Shown in pieces: positions 9,401-18,599 of a stretch of DNA of 64,000 nt. The translations under genes were made by a program, and so were the position numbers. Numbering within the stretch: position 1 is the stretch's first letter; every line of letters starts with the position of its first letter. The stretch is taken from NCBI RefSeq assembly GCF_014647035.1, contig NZ_BMOK01000006.1, positions 40,474 through 104,473 on the forward strand. The letters are read 5' to 3'. Below the pieces are notes generated by a model that was given only the letters and a program-made list of their open reading frames with translations, made no database searches and had not been told where the DNA came from. This stretch comes from Sporolactobacillus putidus (GTDB lineage Bacteria; Bacillota; Bacilli; Bacillales; Sporolactobacillaceae).

Positions 9401-11002
9401 CTGCGGCCCCAGCCAGGTCACCTTCGACATGACCCAGGCCTCGCGAATGGCATCAATCGGTGGATTCGTAACCTGTGAAAACCATTGCTTGAAATAATCA
9501 AACAGCAGCTGAGGCTTATTGGAGAGCACGGCCAGCGGGGTATCGTTTCCCATCGACCCGGTCGGTTCCTTTCCGGTCTCCGCCATCGGCTGAATAGCTT
9601 TTGCCACATCCTCGTAAGTGTATCCGTGCACCTTCTGTTGATAGAGGCGGACGGCATCGGGCGCTTTTCCCGTCTCTATCCGGCTATCTTTAAGTTCAAT
9701 GACGGTTTTCTGCAAAAGCTCATGATAGTCGGCGGAGTGGCAAATTTCTTTTTTTAATTCATCACTCGGAATGATTTTTCCTTTTTCCGTATCAATCAAC
9801 AGTAATTGTCCCGGTTTCAGATGGCATCTTTCCCGGATGTTCTCAGCAGCCAGATCGGCAACACCGACTTCCGAGGAAAAGACGACCTTATCATCGTTCG
9901 TGATATAATAGCGGGCCGGACGAAGCCCGTTCCGGTCCAGAATGGCTCCGATCTGCTTCCCGTTACAGAAACCGAGCGCCATCGGGCCGTCCCACGGCTC
10001 CATCAGTCTGCTGTGAAATTCATAGAAATCCTTCAGATAGTCCGGCAGTTCCTCATTGTCTTCCCAGGGCTCCGGAACCATCATCATCACGGCGTGAGGC
10101 AAAGAAAAACCATGATAGGTCAGGAATTCGAGAACGTTATCAAAAATAGCGGAATCGCTTCCTTCCGGGTCAATAATTTGAGGCAGACGGCCGCCGGAAA
10201 GGCGCTTCGCTTTGGCATTAAACCAGCTCATGTTTCCGCGAATGGTATTAATTTCACCGTTATGGACAATCATACGGTTGGGATGCGCACGTTCCCAGCT
10301 GGGAAACGTGTTCGTGCTGTAGCGGGAATGCACTAAAGCAACAGACGAAACAAAACGCTCATCCTGAAGATCTGTATAGAATGCGGACACTTCTTTTGCC
10401 CGGAGCATTCCTTTATAAACGAGAGTCTGGCTTGAGAGGCTGGCAACATAAATTTCATCTTTGAGTTTCGCCTCAATCGCCTTTCTGAGCAAATAAAGTT
10501 TTAAGTCAAGTTTGCGGCCCGAATCCTGATTGGCCGTTCCAATAAACATCTGATACATGAATGGCGATTTGCTGCGCGCCAGCGGGCTGATTTCATTTTC
10601 AGCAACCGGTACATCGCGTTCGCCGTAAAGACGCAAATTTCGGGCCGCGATGCACGCCTTGATTTTACCGATCGCCACCAGTCTGCTGGAGCGGTCCTGA
10701 GGGAGAAAAAACATGCCGACACCATAGTGCCCCGCAGAAGGCAGAGAAAAATTACAAACCGACTGGAAAAACTGATCCGGCACCTGTACAAGTATCCCCG
10801 CACCGTCGCCGGTCTTACCGTCTGCCGCCTTGCCGGCACGGTGATCCAGCCTGGCCAGCATTTCAAGAGCTGTTTTGACAACATCGTTCGACACGCGGCC
10901 CTTAATATCCGCGTAAAGGCCAATCCCGCACGAATCATGTTCAAATTCCGGACGGTAAAGCCCCTCGGCCGTTTCATCTCTGTTTTGACCATTTTTAATC
11001 AT
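6449..11002 (-). CDS. gltB: Glutamate synthase large subunit
   Basis: About 1517 residues. The N-terminal type II glutamine amidotransferase domain begins at EHDSCGIG, where the Cys becomes the N-terminal nucleophile after propeptide removal. The central and FMN-binding synthase domains follow (PLAVLSNKPQLLFDYFKQ; KPGEGGQLPAGKV; SGHDGGTGAA), with the 3Fe-4S cluster cysteines in CHLDSCPVGIATQ and a C-terminal GXGXG beta-helix (GLSGGKVIIK; GENGCEYMTGGRV). I prefer ATG 11002 because AAGGAAGG stands nine bases upstream; ATG 11011 and TTG 11029 are alternatives. It is transcribed divergently from gltC, the classical arrangement in which GltC activates gltBD. Confidence 0.97.
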   Translation of the reverse strand: MIKNGQNRDETAEGLYRPEFEHDSCGIGLYADIKGRVSNDVVKTALEMLARLDHRAGKAADGKTGDGAGILVQVPDQFFQSVCNFSLPSAGHYGVGMFFLPQDRSSRLVAIGKIKACIAARNLRLYGERDVPVAENEISPLARSKSPFMYQMFIGTANQDSGRKLDLKLYLLRKAIEAKLKDEIYVASLSSQTLVYKGMLRAKEVSAFYTDLQDERFVSSVALVHSRYSTNTFPSWERAHPNRMIVHNGEINTIRGNMSWFNAKAKRLSGGRLPQIIDPEGSDSAIFDNVLEFLTYHGFSLPHAVMMMVPEPWEDNEELPDYLKDFYEFHSRLMEPWDGPMALGFCNGKQIGAILDRNGLRPARYYITNDDKVVFSSEVGVADLAAENIRERCHLKPGQLLLIDTEKGKIIPSDELKKEICHSADYHELLQKTVIELKDSRIETGKAPDAVRLYQQKVHGYTYEDVAKAIQPMAETGKEPTGSMGNDTPLAVLSNKPQLLFDYFKQWFSQVTNPPIDAIREAWVMSKVTWLGPQISLLDPTRHVSPQIRLSHPILDGKTFHELRHQGLKTETVDMLFPAAKGKKGLAEAVNQLVLHVDQLIHDGALLIVLSDRSMDEKRLPIPSLLAVSAIHHHLIDQGTRTRVSLIVDSGEPRDSHQVALLLGYGADAIHPYLALETVCALKNAGHLSVSEEKAEANYIKALVGGIVKVMSKVGISSIQSYRGAQTFEALGISDEVIAKYFKKTVSQIGGIGLEEIAAETIVRHNRATEELRQGNIKPLDAGSTLQWRQGGEQHKIEPLIVHMLQQATRRNDYKLYKEYAEMVDNAPFSTIRSLLTFERDRNPIPIEEVESVESLFKRFKTGAMSYGSISKEAHEAMAVAMNRIGGKSNSGEGGEDPERFARDENGDWRRSAIKQVASARFGVTSYYLSEAAELQIKMAQGAKPGEGGQLPAGKVYPWIARTRRATTGVGLISPPPHHDIYSIEDLAQLIYDLKSSNPKARISVKLVAKGGVGTIAAGVAKGRADVILISGHDGGTGAASKTSIKHAGLPWEIGLAEAHQTLMKNGLRDRVRLETDGKLMTGRDVLIAACLGAEEFGFATAPLVVLGCLMMRACHLDSCPVGIATQNPELRKNFSGSADYIVNFMTFIAEDIREHLANLGYRSLDEVIGEAHLLRIKKEVHGHWKARYLDLSDLLYQAESDVSRRHFARAQDHHMERRFDERNLISTCLPTIENKQPVHLSYRLKNSDRTVGTTLGYVISKSTGGRGLPEDTISLSFTGSAGQSFASFIPKGVTMELTGDANDYVGKGLSGGKVIIKSEQVVGVSTDSQAMIGNVAFFGATEGEAYIRGTAGGRFCVRNSGVSAVVEGVGENGCEYMTGGRVVILGPVGRNFAAGMSGGTAYILPDEQADKVMAHVNKELINSEQVTDQDEQNEIYTLIKNHLNYTGSPKAKQALVNWDETLKRLIKIIPRDYEAMVAQIGQFEADGLTEEQAKEQAFYLKKQGKLAVSKSIYQPV

Positions 11003-11111
11003 AAACGTCATCCTTCCTTCTGTTCGCAATCACGCATCGAATCTGTTCCACTTTTCAGAAAACAGATTTTTTCCGTCTCTCTATTTTTTCCGAAAAGTAT
11101 GGTAATTTTAT

Positions 11112-11140
11112 TTTACACTTTCTTTATCAATCTTTACAAT
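11112..11140 (+). promoter_or_regulatory. gltC promoter in the gltB/gltC divergent region
   Basis: TTTACA (11112-11117), 17-bp spacer, TACAAT (11135-11140): a strong sigma-A promoter for gltC. On the opposite strand a TTGTAA, 18 bp, TAAAAT pair overlaps it and could drive gltB. Overlapping divergent promoters are what is known for the Bacillus gltC/gltA region. GltC and TnrA boxes were not defined with confidence. Confidence 0.7.
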
Positions 11141-11192
11141 ATATAATTAAGAACATATACATCTCGATTTGATATGAATGGAGCGGAAAGAG

Positions 11193-12098
11193 ATGGAACT
11201 GCGGCAAATCGAGTATTTTATCGAAGCAGCGAGAAGAGAACATATCACACAGGCAGCGGAAGCTCTGCACGTGGCCCAGTCTGCAATCAGCCGCCAGATA
11301 ACGCTTCTGGAAGATGAACTGGGTGTCTCTTTATTTTCGCGCAAGGGGCGGAACATCAAACTGACGGCAATGGGAAAAATCTTTCAGGAACACGCCGAAC
11401 GGGGACTCCTTGAATTTGAAAAGGCACAGCAGAAAATCAAGGAACATCTGAACCCGGAAGTCGGATTGATCCGACTGGGTATTTCAACAAGCCTTTCCGT
11501 TCATACACTGCCGATCGTTTTGCAGAATTTTCACCGATTGCATCCGGGCATTGATTTTCAGCTGCACCAGGGAACGGTTCCCTATCTCATTCATCTAATT
11601 GAACAGGGAAATATTGATCTCGCGTTTGCATCTCCGGTGCCGAAGAACCACGAGATTGTCGGCAGCACCATTCTTTATACCGAAGAAATGGTGCTTCTTC
11701 TTCCGAAAAGCCATCGTCTTGCAGGACGGGAACCGGTGTCGCTAAGCAAACTGAAGGGGGAGCGGTTCATCACATTCCGCAGCAAACTGTCCCTGCAGGG
11801 GCTCTTTCGCAATGCATGCCAACAGGCAGGTTTTGAACCGAATATTGTTTTTGAGGGAGAGGACATGGACACGATCAAAGGGCTTGTCGCCTCGGGTTTT
11901 GGCATCGCATTGATGCCGGAGAACGCAGTGGCATACAATCTTCCCTCCGATGTGGTGACCGTTCCCCTGGATTCCCCGAAAGTCGCGCGTGCCGTCGGTA
12001 TCATCAAACCGCGGGAACGTGATCTTGCTCCTTCCGAACAGCTCTTTTCCGGATTCGTTGACGAATTCTACGACAGGCTCTACCGATTCGGCCAGTAA
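11193..12098 (+). CDS. gltC: LysR-family activator of glutamate synthase
   Basis: About 301 residues. The N-terminal winged HTH reads MELRQIEYFIEAARREHITQ and HVAQSAISRQITLLEDELG, very close to Bacillus GltC (MELRQLRYF, HVAQSAISRQI). Then comes a LysR substrate-binding domain with PSEFGIALMPE-like strands (ASGFGIALMPENAVAYN). It should activate gltBD when 2-oxoglutarate is high and repress itself. ATG 11193 matches the family start and has GGAG nine bases upstream; an in-frame ATG at 11178 is less likely. It is divergent from gltB. Confidence 0.9.
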   Translation: MELRQIEYFIEAARREHITQAAEALHVAQSAISRQITLLEDELGVSLFSRKGRNIKLTAMGKIFQEHAERGLLEFEKAQQKIKEHLNPEVGLIRLGISTSLSVHTLPIVLQNFHRLHPGIDFQLHQGTVPYLIHLIEQGNIDLAFASPVPKNHEIVGSTILYTEEMVLLLPKSHRLAGREPVSLSKLKGERFITFRSKLSLQGLFRNACQQAGFEPNIVFEGEDMDTIKGLVASGFGIALMPENAVAYNLPSDVVTVPLDSPKVARAVGIIKPRERDLAPSEQLFSGFVDEFYDRLYRFGQ

Positions 12099-12156
12099 TC
12101 ATCGTTCTTATCGGGACTCTGATCAGCTTTTTCCGTATGCTTATGACCTTGTAAAT

Positions 12157-12199
12157 AAAGAGCCGTCTTTTTCCCGGACAGGGAAACGGACGGCTCTTT
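12157..12199. terminator. Bidirectional terminator between gltC and lipA
   Basis: Arms AAAGAGCCGTC (12157-12167) and GACGGCTCTTT (12189-12199) lie between two convergent genes, with A/T tracts on both flanks. Confidence 0.85.
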
Positions 12200-12213
12200 C
12201 CGGTTTTATTGCG

Positions 12214-13143
12214 TTATTCATTCATGCTTGCACGGTTTTCCATTTCAATCAGTTCGTCGTGGCGCATACGTGAATCTTCTCCGACCTGTTCATCCGCATG
12301 ATAAGATGACCGCACAAGCGGACCCGCTTCGCAGTGCCTGAATCCTTTTGATAAAGCGATTTCCTTGAGTTCGGCAAATTCTTCAGGCCGATAGTAGCGG
12401 ACCACATCAAGATGTTTGCGGGTCGGTTGAAGATACTGGCCGATCGTCATAATATCGACGTGACTGGCAAGAAGATCGTCCATCACCTGGATAATTTCCT
12501 CTTTTGTTTCGCCGAGACCGACCATAATGCTAGACTTGGTCGGTGTATTCGGGCTCAGCTCCTTGACTCGTCGCAGTACGCCTAGGGAACGGTCATAGGT
12601 CGCAATGGCGCGCACTTTTTTAGTCAGCCTGCGCACTGTTTCAATATTATGGTCGAAAATATCAGGTTTTGCTTTCATTAACGTTAGGATGCTGCCGTCG
12701 TCCCCCTTCATATCTGAAGGAAGCACTTCGATCGTGCAATACGGGGCTTTGCGGCGAATAGCCCGTATGGTCTCTGCAAACACATAAGCCCCACCATCCT
12801 CCAGATCATCACGGGCTACTGCGGTGACGACCACATGCCGCAGTTGCATTTTTTTGACCGAGTCGGCCACCCGTTCAGGTTCTCTCAGATCAAGTTCCGT
12901 CGGCCGGCCGGTCCGGACCGCGCAGAACCGGCAGCCGCGCGTGCAGATGTCGCCGAGAATCATGAACGTGGCTGTCCGTCTCGCCGCCCAGCATTCGTGA
13001 ATATTCGGGCATTTCGCCTCCTCGCATACCGTATGCAGCCTTTCATCACGCATAAGATGCTTGATTCCGCGAAAATCCTGATTTGTGTTGATTCTGATTT
13101 TAAGCCAGTCCGGTTTTCTTAAGTATTCTCCCTGTTTTCCCAT
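12214..13143 (-). CDS. lipA: Lipoyl synthase
   Basis: 309 residues. The radical SAM cluster motif is [10 protein letters not shown] near residue 68, and the auxiliary cluster motif is [13 protein letters not shown] near 40. The closing RSSYHAD region carries the conserved serine that ligates the auxiliary cluster. LipA inserts two sulfurs into protein-bound octanoyl groups of 2-oxoacid dehydrogenases and GcvH. ATG 13143 has AAGGGGGGA upstream. It starts 33 bp after lipM ends on the same strand, so octanoyl transfer and sulfur insertion are made from one transcript. Confidence 0.97.
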   Translation of the reverse strand: MGKQGEYLRKPDWLKIRINTNQDFRGIKHLMRDERLHTVCEEAKCPNIHECWAARRTATFMILGDICTRGCRFCAVRTGRPTELDLREPERVADSVKKMQLRHVVVTAVARDDLEDGGAYVFAETIRAIRRKAPYCTIEVLPSDMKGDDGSILTLMKAKPDIFDHNIETVRRLTKKVRAIATYDRSLGVLRRVKELSPNTPTKSSIMVGLGETKEEIIQVMDDLLASHVDIMTIGQYLQPTRKHLDVVRYYRPEEFAELKEIALSKGFRHCEAGPLVRSSYHADEQVGEDSRMRHDELIEMENRASMNE

Positions 13144-13176
13144 TTCTATCCCCCCTTGTTTGTTCCAGAACAGCCG

Positions 13177-13995
13177 TCAGCGCGAATAATTCCACTCGTC
13201 TGATTCATATTTCGATTGAGCCAGCGCCACGACTTTACGTTCCTCATCTTTATCAAGTTCCATTTGTATAAGCTTCACGCCCAGTCCTTTTTCAAATCCG
13301 TGATAAAAAGCCTGCTTGACTTCATCCAGTGTCACTTTGCGGCCCGCCAGGCGTTCCAACGTAACGGCCTTGCCGCCAAAAGCCCGTTTTGCACGCTCCT
13401 TAATCCGCTCGCTGTCATACTGAAAACAGTCGAACAATTCTTCCTCGTCCACCGTGAGCGGTATCGAACCATGCTGAAGAATCATGCCCTTCTGTCTCGT
13501 CTGGGCGCTTCCCGCAGCTTTACGGCCTTCAACGACCAATTCGTACCAGGAAGCTTCCTCAAAACAGACAGGCGAGTGAGACGCTTCATGATTTTGTTTC
13601 GGGACGGCCAGTTCAGCCGTCAGGCCGAGTGCCCGGAATCCTTCAAGCAATCCCGCGGAAAGAACACGATACGCACCGACGACGGATCCGGGCATACCCG
13701 GGTAATCCTCCGGTAAAATTACACTGTACGTCAACTCGTTATGGTGCAGAACCGCTAAACCGCCTGTCAGCCTGCGCACCAGCCGAAAACCGTGTGCGCG
13801 GATCCCGTCCTGATCGACACGGCCCGCCGTTTTCTGAAAATAGCCGATCGAAAGACCTGGGGGATCCCATCCGTAGAAGCGAAGAACCGGCTGCTTTCTC
13901 CCTTCCGCTCCTCGCTGAAGCAGATACTCATCAAGAGCCATATTGTATGACGGCGTATGCTGTCCTGAATCCAGAAAAAGCCACTTTTTATCCAT
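13177..13995 (-). CDS. lipM: Octanoyl-[GcvH]:protein transferase LipM
   Basis: 272 residues, closely resembling Bacillus LipM. It opens MDKKWLFLDSGQHTPSYNMA and has RFYGWDPPGLSIGYFQ and RRLTGGLAVLHHNELTYSV (the usual RRPTGG is RRLTGG here). VCFEEASWYELVVEGRK contains the acyl-thioester cysteine near 150, followed by AGSAQTRQKG. LipM moves octanoate from ACP to GcvH to begin lipoate synthesis. No lipL amidotransferase or gcvH is in the window. A LplA ligase is the alternative, but length and the placement of the Cys favour LipM. Confidence 0.9.
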   Translation of the reverse strand: MDKKWLFLDSGQHTPSYNMALDEYLLQRGAEGRKQPVLRFYGWDPPGLSIGYFQKTAGRVDQDGIRAHGFRLVRRLTGGLAVLHHNELTYSVILPEDYPGMPGSVVGAYRVLSAGLLEGFRALGLTAELAVPKQNHEASHSPVCFEEASWYELVVEGRKAAGSAQTRQKGMILQHGSIPLTVDEEELFDCFQYDSERIKERAKRAFGGKAVTLERLAGRKVTLDEVKQAFYHGFEKGLGVKLIQMELDKDEERKVVALAQSKYESDEWNYSR

Positions 13996-14383
13996 AATAA
14001 CTCACTTCCCTGTACCTGCAATGGTGACAGCGTTTGCAACACAACTGCCGTTCCAACTGTAAAAAAATCTTCTATTCCCCAATTTCAGCGTCTTCTCTGA
14101 ATGACTCGATCTCGACTTCTATCATATCAAGAATTGCGGACAAAGGTAAGCCTGAAGAAGAGAAACTCCTAATTCTATTACATACGGTAAGTTTTAATAA
14201 ACGACGGCATCTTTTCTTTAAGAGCCCTGTTATGGTACACTAATCAGATAGGGAATTTTTATGGATACGGAGTTTATACCTATTTAATTGCTTCATCCGC
14301 AGGTTGACCTGGCAACCGTCTGCGCGTGTCAACGCCTGGATTTTATCTTTTATTTTTACCTTTTTCTAAAAAAGGAGATCTGC
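13996..14383. other. Intergenic region lipM / SNF2 gene, no gene seen
   Basis: 388 bp between divergent genes. I see no coding frame with a ribosome site and no recognised leader RNA. A TACACT at about 14233 is a weak -10 candidate for the plus-strand operon without a clear -35. Confidence 0.4.
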
Positions 14384-17300
14384 ATGATGAATCGCTATCT
14401 TCAGATGACTTTCGTGCCGCACATCGAAAACGGCTGGAATTTCTATCTATGGCTGACTGATAAAAACGGTGAACCTCTTCCTTTCGCATCCGGCGCACCT
14501 GCGCCGTCATGGCTGAGCGAACGTTCGCCTTACCGTTTTTTTCCTTCTCAGGCCAATTTCGTCACCGGAAGCGGAAAGATTGCCGTGTCCGGTGTGATCA
14601 TGACGATGAGCAGCGCGTTCCGAATCATGAAAGACGGTGTGCTTAAGGATCATTCCGGTGAGATTCTTCCCGGTAAAACATTTCAGTGGTTCAGCCAGAT
14701 TGCTGAAGCCATTCAAATTTTATTGGAAAACGGCCATTTCTATCCCTTTTTCTACCAACTTGAACGGGGAAATCACGAACAGTGCTATTACTGCGAATGG
14801 ATGCCGGACGCGGAGCTGATCGTTCAGAGCGGACTGTTCGCCGACTGGCTCAGCCGCCTGCCCCGTCTTGCACTGTCTATTGCAGACCTGCAGGACGAGA
14901 AAGTCCGGCAGTGGCTGCACTTGATTGTCATCTTCTGGACGAACACACTCATTCGCTATATCTCTAAAGACCTTGTAAGCGAGGAAGGCATCTTTCCAGA
15001 AGCCGCGGCTGTAAAACCTTCATTCGAACAACGGTTTTCGGCGGATCTTCCATTCAATAACTTTGGGAAACCGTGGATCATTTCAAATGACCCGGATCAA
15101 ATTAAAAAACTCAGTATTTTGGAAACAGAAATGACCGGCTGGGTGCATCCTGTTGCAGCAGCACTGGAGTGGAACAAGGCGCTGCTGAGCTACAGAACTG
15201 CCCAGCAGGAATTCTATTTTTCACCTGATAAAGCGCTGATTATACTTGAACCGGTCGATTCTAATGATTTATTTTCTCCGACTTCATTATGGGACTGCGA
15301 AATCATGATCCGAGGCTGGCAGAACGGGCAGCAGACCGAACGGCCGCTTAGGCAGCTGCAGCGTATTCAGTCTTTACGGAAAAACAGTTGGTTCGATGAT
15401 CAGCTGAGATCTTTAAAGGGCAGGATTCCAGCCGATGTGCTTCAGCTTCTCGGCACACATTCCCGGGGCTATCTGACTTCAGCCGAAGTTTCCGATCTTT
15501 TTCAGTGCAAAGACGTACTTGCTTCCACTTCAATCGATCTGGTTTTTCCGGACGGTCTGAATATCCGTGCCGCCTCCCGATCCGTTGATATCGATCTGAT
15601 GATCAGTCAGGATGACGAGAATCAGGATTCCCTGTTTAGCCTCGCTTCACTGATCAACTATGATTGGAGGATTGCGATCGGAGATATCAAGCTCAGTGCC
15701 GGCGATTTCATGCGCCTCGTCAGAGAAAACCAGTCCTTTATCCGTCACGGGAACGAGTGGATCCATTTACCGATGAAGCAGATGATGAAGGCTTATGAAG
15801 AAATGGGCGATACAATTGATTTGTTCGACAAAAAGCCGAGCGTTGCCGGTGCTCTTCGCCTTCAGGCTGTACGCCGTCGGAAAAAAAACAGAAAGATAAC
15901 CGTTCATCTTGATCCGTCATTGGAGAGTTATCTCAGTCACCTTTTGAAGAAACCGATCAAAAACATCCCGCTGCCCGAAGGATTTAAAGGACAGCTGCGT
16001 CCCTATCAGGAAAAGGGCTATGCCTGGCTCGCCGGCCTTCGCCGCCAGCATGTCGGCGGGTGTCTGGCCGATGACATGGGACTCGGAAAAACCGTTCAGG
16101 CAATCGCTTATCTGGATTACTGCAAGTCGCAGCCGGCCGATCCGCTGCCGGGCGATCTCGCTTTCGAGGGCCCCTCTCTTATTGTCTGCCCGACATCGCT
16201 CGTCTCTAACTGGAAGCATGAATTCCATACTTTCTCTCCGAATTTGAGCATTTACGTGCATCACGGCGGATCACGGCTGCAAGGCGAAGCGCTCATCGGC
16301 AGGCTTAAGCAGTCGGACGTGATGATCACGAGTTATGCCATTTTTACTAAGGAAGCGCCTCAGCTCGGACAAATCTATTGGAAAAGTGTGATTCTTGATG
16401 AGGCTCAGGCCATCAAAAATCCGCATGCACAGAAGACACAGGCGCTGCGGCCGGTCCGGACCGCCCACCGCCTTGTGCTGACCGGAACGCCGATCGAAAA
16501 CCGTCTGGAAGAACTCTGGTCAATCATGGATTTTCTTAACCCGGGCTATCTCGGTTCACTTGAACGTTTTCGCAAGCAGTTCATCAGGCCCGTTGAGAAA
16601 AAGAACAACAGTTCAAAAGCGGGACAGCTGACAAAAATTATTCAGCCGTTCCTGCTGCGGCGCGAGAAGACCGACAAAAAAATCATTCGTGACCTTCCGG
16701 ATAAGATTGAAACCAAAAAAACCTGTTTTTTAAGCAAAGATCAGGCTTCGCTTTACCAGTCATTTGTCAACCGGCTTGCAAAAAATGTAGCGGCAGCGGG
16801 AGGCATTCAGCGAAAAGGGCTGATCCTCTCGACGCTGACAAAGCTCAAACAGGTTTGCGATCACCCGTCGCTTGTTCTCGATCAGAAAAACGACGGCAAA
16901 AAATCAGGCAAGCTGCAGCTTTTTTTCGATTTGCTTGATCCTCTTTTCAGTAACGATGAAAAGGTACTTGTGTTTACCCAGTATGTCCAGATGGGAAAAC
17001 TGCTCCTTGAAAAAGTCCGGAACCGTTATCCGGATGCCACTGTCCTCTTTCTCCACGGCAGTCTGAGCGCAGAGCAGCGCGAAAACATGATCCGGCAGTT
17101 TCAGTCAGGCGGAGATGGGAAAACATTGTTTATCCTGTCACTCAAAGCAGGCGGCGTCGGCATTAATCTGACGGAAGCCGGCTACGTCATTCATTACGAC
17201 CGCTGGTGGAATCCGGCAGTTGAGGAGCAGGCGACAGACAGGGCTTACAGGATCGGGCAAAACAGAAACGTTCACGTTTACAAACTGATCTGCGAAGGCA

Positions 17301-17443
17301 CTCTTGAAGAAAGGATCGACCAGCTGATTGAACGTAAAAAAGAATTGCAGAAACAAATTCTCGGTCAAAGCGACGCCTGGCTGACCGAAATGACGGATGA
17401 AGAGATTTTTGACCTGATCAAATTAAGGGAAGGAGTCGTTTAA
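14384..17443 (+). CDS. SNF2/HepA-family helicase-like ATPase
   Basis: About 1019 residues from ATG 14384 (AAGGAG seven bases upstream; a second ATG follows at once). The first 500 residues are a bacterial SNF2-associated region with no motif I can name. The RecA-like lobe 1 has DDMGLGKTVQAIAYLDY (Walker A), VILDEAQAIKN (DEAQ box) and LTGTPIENRLEELWS. Lobe 2 has KVLVFTQYVQMGKL and LSLKAGGVGINLTEAGYVIH, then the arginine-finger stretch EQATDRAYRIGQ. Such proteins translocate on double-stranded DNA to remodel protein-DNA complexes. It most resembles Bacillus YwqA. It is paired with a SWIM zinc-finger gene two bases downstream, as ywqA is with ywqB. Confidence 0.9.
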   Translation: MMNRYLQMTFVPHIENGWNFYLWLTDKNGEPLPFASGAPAPSWLSERSPYRFFPSQANFVTGSGKIAVSGVIMTMSSAFRIMKDGVLKDHSGEILPGKTFQWFSQIAEAIQILLENGHFYPFFYQLERGNHEQCYYCEWMPDAELIVQSGLFADWLSRLPRLALSIADLQDEKVRQWLHLIVIFWTNTLIRYISKDLVSEEGIFPEAAAVKPSFEQRFSADLPFNNFGKPWIISNDPDQIKKLSILETEMTGWVHPVAAALEWNKALLSYRTAQQEFYFSPDKALIILEPVDSNDLFSPTSLWDCEIMIRGWQNGQQTERPLRQLQRIQSLRKNSWFDDQLRSLKGRIPADVLQLLGTHSRGYLTSAEVSDLFQCKDVLASTSIDLVFPDGLNIRAASRSVDIDLMISQDDENQDSLFSLASLINYDWRIAIGDIKLSAGDFMRLVRENQSFIRHGNEWIHLPMKQMMKAYEEMGDTIDLFDKKPSVAGALRLQAVRRRKKNRKITVHLDPSLESYLSHLLKKPIKNIPLPEGFKGQLRPYQEKGYAWLAGLRRQHVGGCLADDMGLGKTVQAIAYLDYCKSQPADPLPGDLAFEGPSLIVCPTSLVSNWKHEFHTFSPNLSIYVHHGGSRLQGEALIGRLKQSDVMITSYAIFTKEAPQLGQIYWKSVILDEAQAIKNPHAQKTQALRPVRTAHRLVLTGTPIENRLEELWSIMDFLNPGYLGSLERFRKQFIRPVEKKNNSSKAGQLTKIIQPFLLRREKTDKKIIRDLPDKIETKKTCFLSKDQASLYQSFVNRLAKNVAAAGGIQRKGLILSTLTKLKQVCDHPSLVLDQKNDGKKSGKLQLFFDLLDPLFSNDEKVLVFTQYVQMGKLLLEKVRNRYPDATVLFLHGSLSAEQRENMIRQFQSGGDGKTLFILSLKAGGVGINLTEAGYVIHYDRWWNPAVEEQATDRAYRIGQNRNVHVYKLICEGTLEERIDQLIERKKELQKQILGQSDAWLTEMTDEEIFDLIKLREGVV

Positions 17444-17445
17444 TT

Positions 17446-18012
17446 ATGGCAAAGTCAATAACGTTGCACCTCGCGCCGCTCTCCGCCTGGTTCAGCCGGT
17501 TTGCAGCAAACGGTCAATCCAATGAGATCGAACGCGGAATCGATCTTTACAGAAACAGCCATGTCTGGGATTACCACGCTTCGCGCACAGGTATTCATGC
17601 GAGTGTTGAGGACCGGCAGCTCGCTTTTTATCAGGTGAACGTGACCTGGCTCAATGAATGGAATCAGGCCGTCGATCCGGAGCGCTTTCTTCCCGACCCT
17701 TTGGTTAATCTGACCATGCGCTGCACCTGCACGTCCGTCAATATGCCCTGTGAACACGTCGCGGCGGCGGTCATTTACTGGATCAGCGAACTTGACCGAA
17801 AGAACCGGGAACAGCCGTCGATGATCCTTCCTGATGCAGATAAACGGGATTATGACAGAAAACTGGCCTTTTTTCGCAAACTCTCTAAGGAAAAGACTGC
17901 GTCTTTTGCCGATTTTGACGCTGACAGCCTTCATTTGCGACCGGACCTTCAGAAAGAAATCAGCCGGATATCCACCCGAGTTATGCGGCAAATCCGCGAT
18001 TGGGTGAAATAG
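17446..18012 (+). CDS. SWIM zinc-finger protein, partner of the SNF2 gene
   Basis: 188 residues. A SWIM motif (CxCxnCxH) is visible: MRCTCTSVNMPCEHVAAAVI near 87-106, with two Cys, then Cys and His. SWIM domains bind DNA or protein and are recurrently encoded next to bacterial SNF2 ATPases. The remaining sequence is not recognisable, and the C-terminal 60 residues are helical and charged. The start ATG lies two bases after the SNF2 stop with AAGGGAAGGAG upstream, so the two are translationally coupled. It resembles YwqB in context; the function is unknown. It ends 20 bp from a convergent gene with no obvious terminator. Confidence 0.8.
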   Translation: MAKSITLHLAPLSAWFSRFAANGQSNEIERGIDLYRNSHVWDYHASRTGIHASVEDRQLAFYQVNVTWLNEWNQAVDPERFLPDPLVNLTMRCTCTSVNMPCEHVAAAVIYWISELDRKNREQPSMILPDADKRDYDRKLAFFRKLSKEKTASFADFDADSLHLRPDLQKEISRISTRVMRQIRDWVK

Positions 18013-18032
18013 CCGGAGCGCGTGCCAGCCAG

Positions 18033-18566
18033 TCAAAATGTGCTGCCTGAAGCGCCGTCTCCGTCGCCGGCAAGGGCAAAGCGCTCCCCGGACCGCTTAT
18101 TATTTTCTTCTCCGCCAACCCTTGTCCGCGACATGCCTTGAATCCGATAACGTAAAAGCTGCTCAATAAGAGCGTCGATACGGTCCGACCGGTCTTCCGC
18201 GGTAATGAGCGTCCCGCCGGCGCCGTCATCCCTCAGCGAGAGGTGATAAGTATCGGCCAGCGCTTTTCTTTCATGAGGCTGAAGTTGCCCTGCCGCAATC
18301 CTGATCACGGCCCATTCTTTTTCCCCGGTTTTCTCTACTCTCTCCTCTTCAACCGCAGCTCCGCCAAAATATCCGGAACGGAGCCGGGCAAGTTCCGTCT
18401 CACATCCGGAAGCACCCGTCTCAATCGTCGCAACAGCACCGCTATGATTTTCTGCAGCTGTCACCGTCACATTCCCAATTTTAATTTTCCGATCGGAAAG
18501 CAGCGGTGCCAGCCGATCGTATAAAGCCGCCAAATTGGAAAAATGCGCACGGATTCTGTTTCTCAT
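18033..18566 (-). CDS. Divergent ACT-domain protein resembling acetolactate synthase small subunit (IlvH/IlvN-like)
   Basis: 177 residues from ATG 18566, with GAGGTGG six bases upstream (a GTG at 18581 is in frame). Residues 1-70 can be laid on an ACT domain (RIRAHFSNLAALYDRLAPLL, then IGNVTVT and GAVATIETG). The segment DRIDALIEQLLRYRIQGMSR near 125-145 matches the C-terminal IlvH pattern (K/R-I-D-A-L-I-E-LL-PFGI-EIARTG). The overall similarity is weak, and about 20 Gly/Ser-rich residues follow. It is the only gene behind the T-box leader at 18600-18932 and is divergent from hom-thrC-thrB. A regulatory role in Thr/Ile or branched-chain synthesis is therefore inferred. No catalytic ilvB partner is adjacent. 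ACT assignment about 0.65; IlvH itself less certain. Confidence 0.6.
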   Translation of the reverse strand: MRNRIRAHFSNLAALYDRLAPLLSDRKIKIGNVTVTAAENHSGAVATIETGASGCETELARLRSGYFGGAAVEEERVEKTGEKEWAVIRIAAGQLQPHERKALADTYHLSLRDDGAGGTLITAEDRSDRIDALIEQLLRYRIQGMSRTRVGGEENNKRSGERFALAGDGDGASGSTF

Positions 18567-18599
18567 CAATTTCCACCTCACTGCTCGTTATTTTTCACC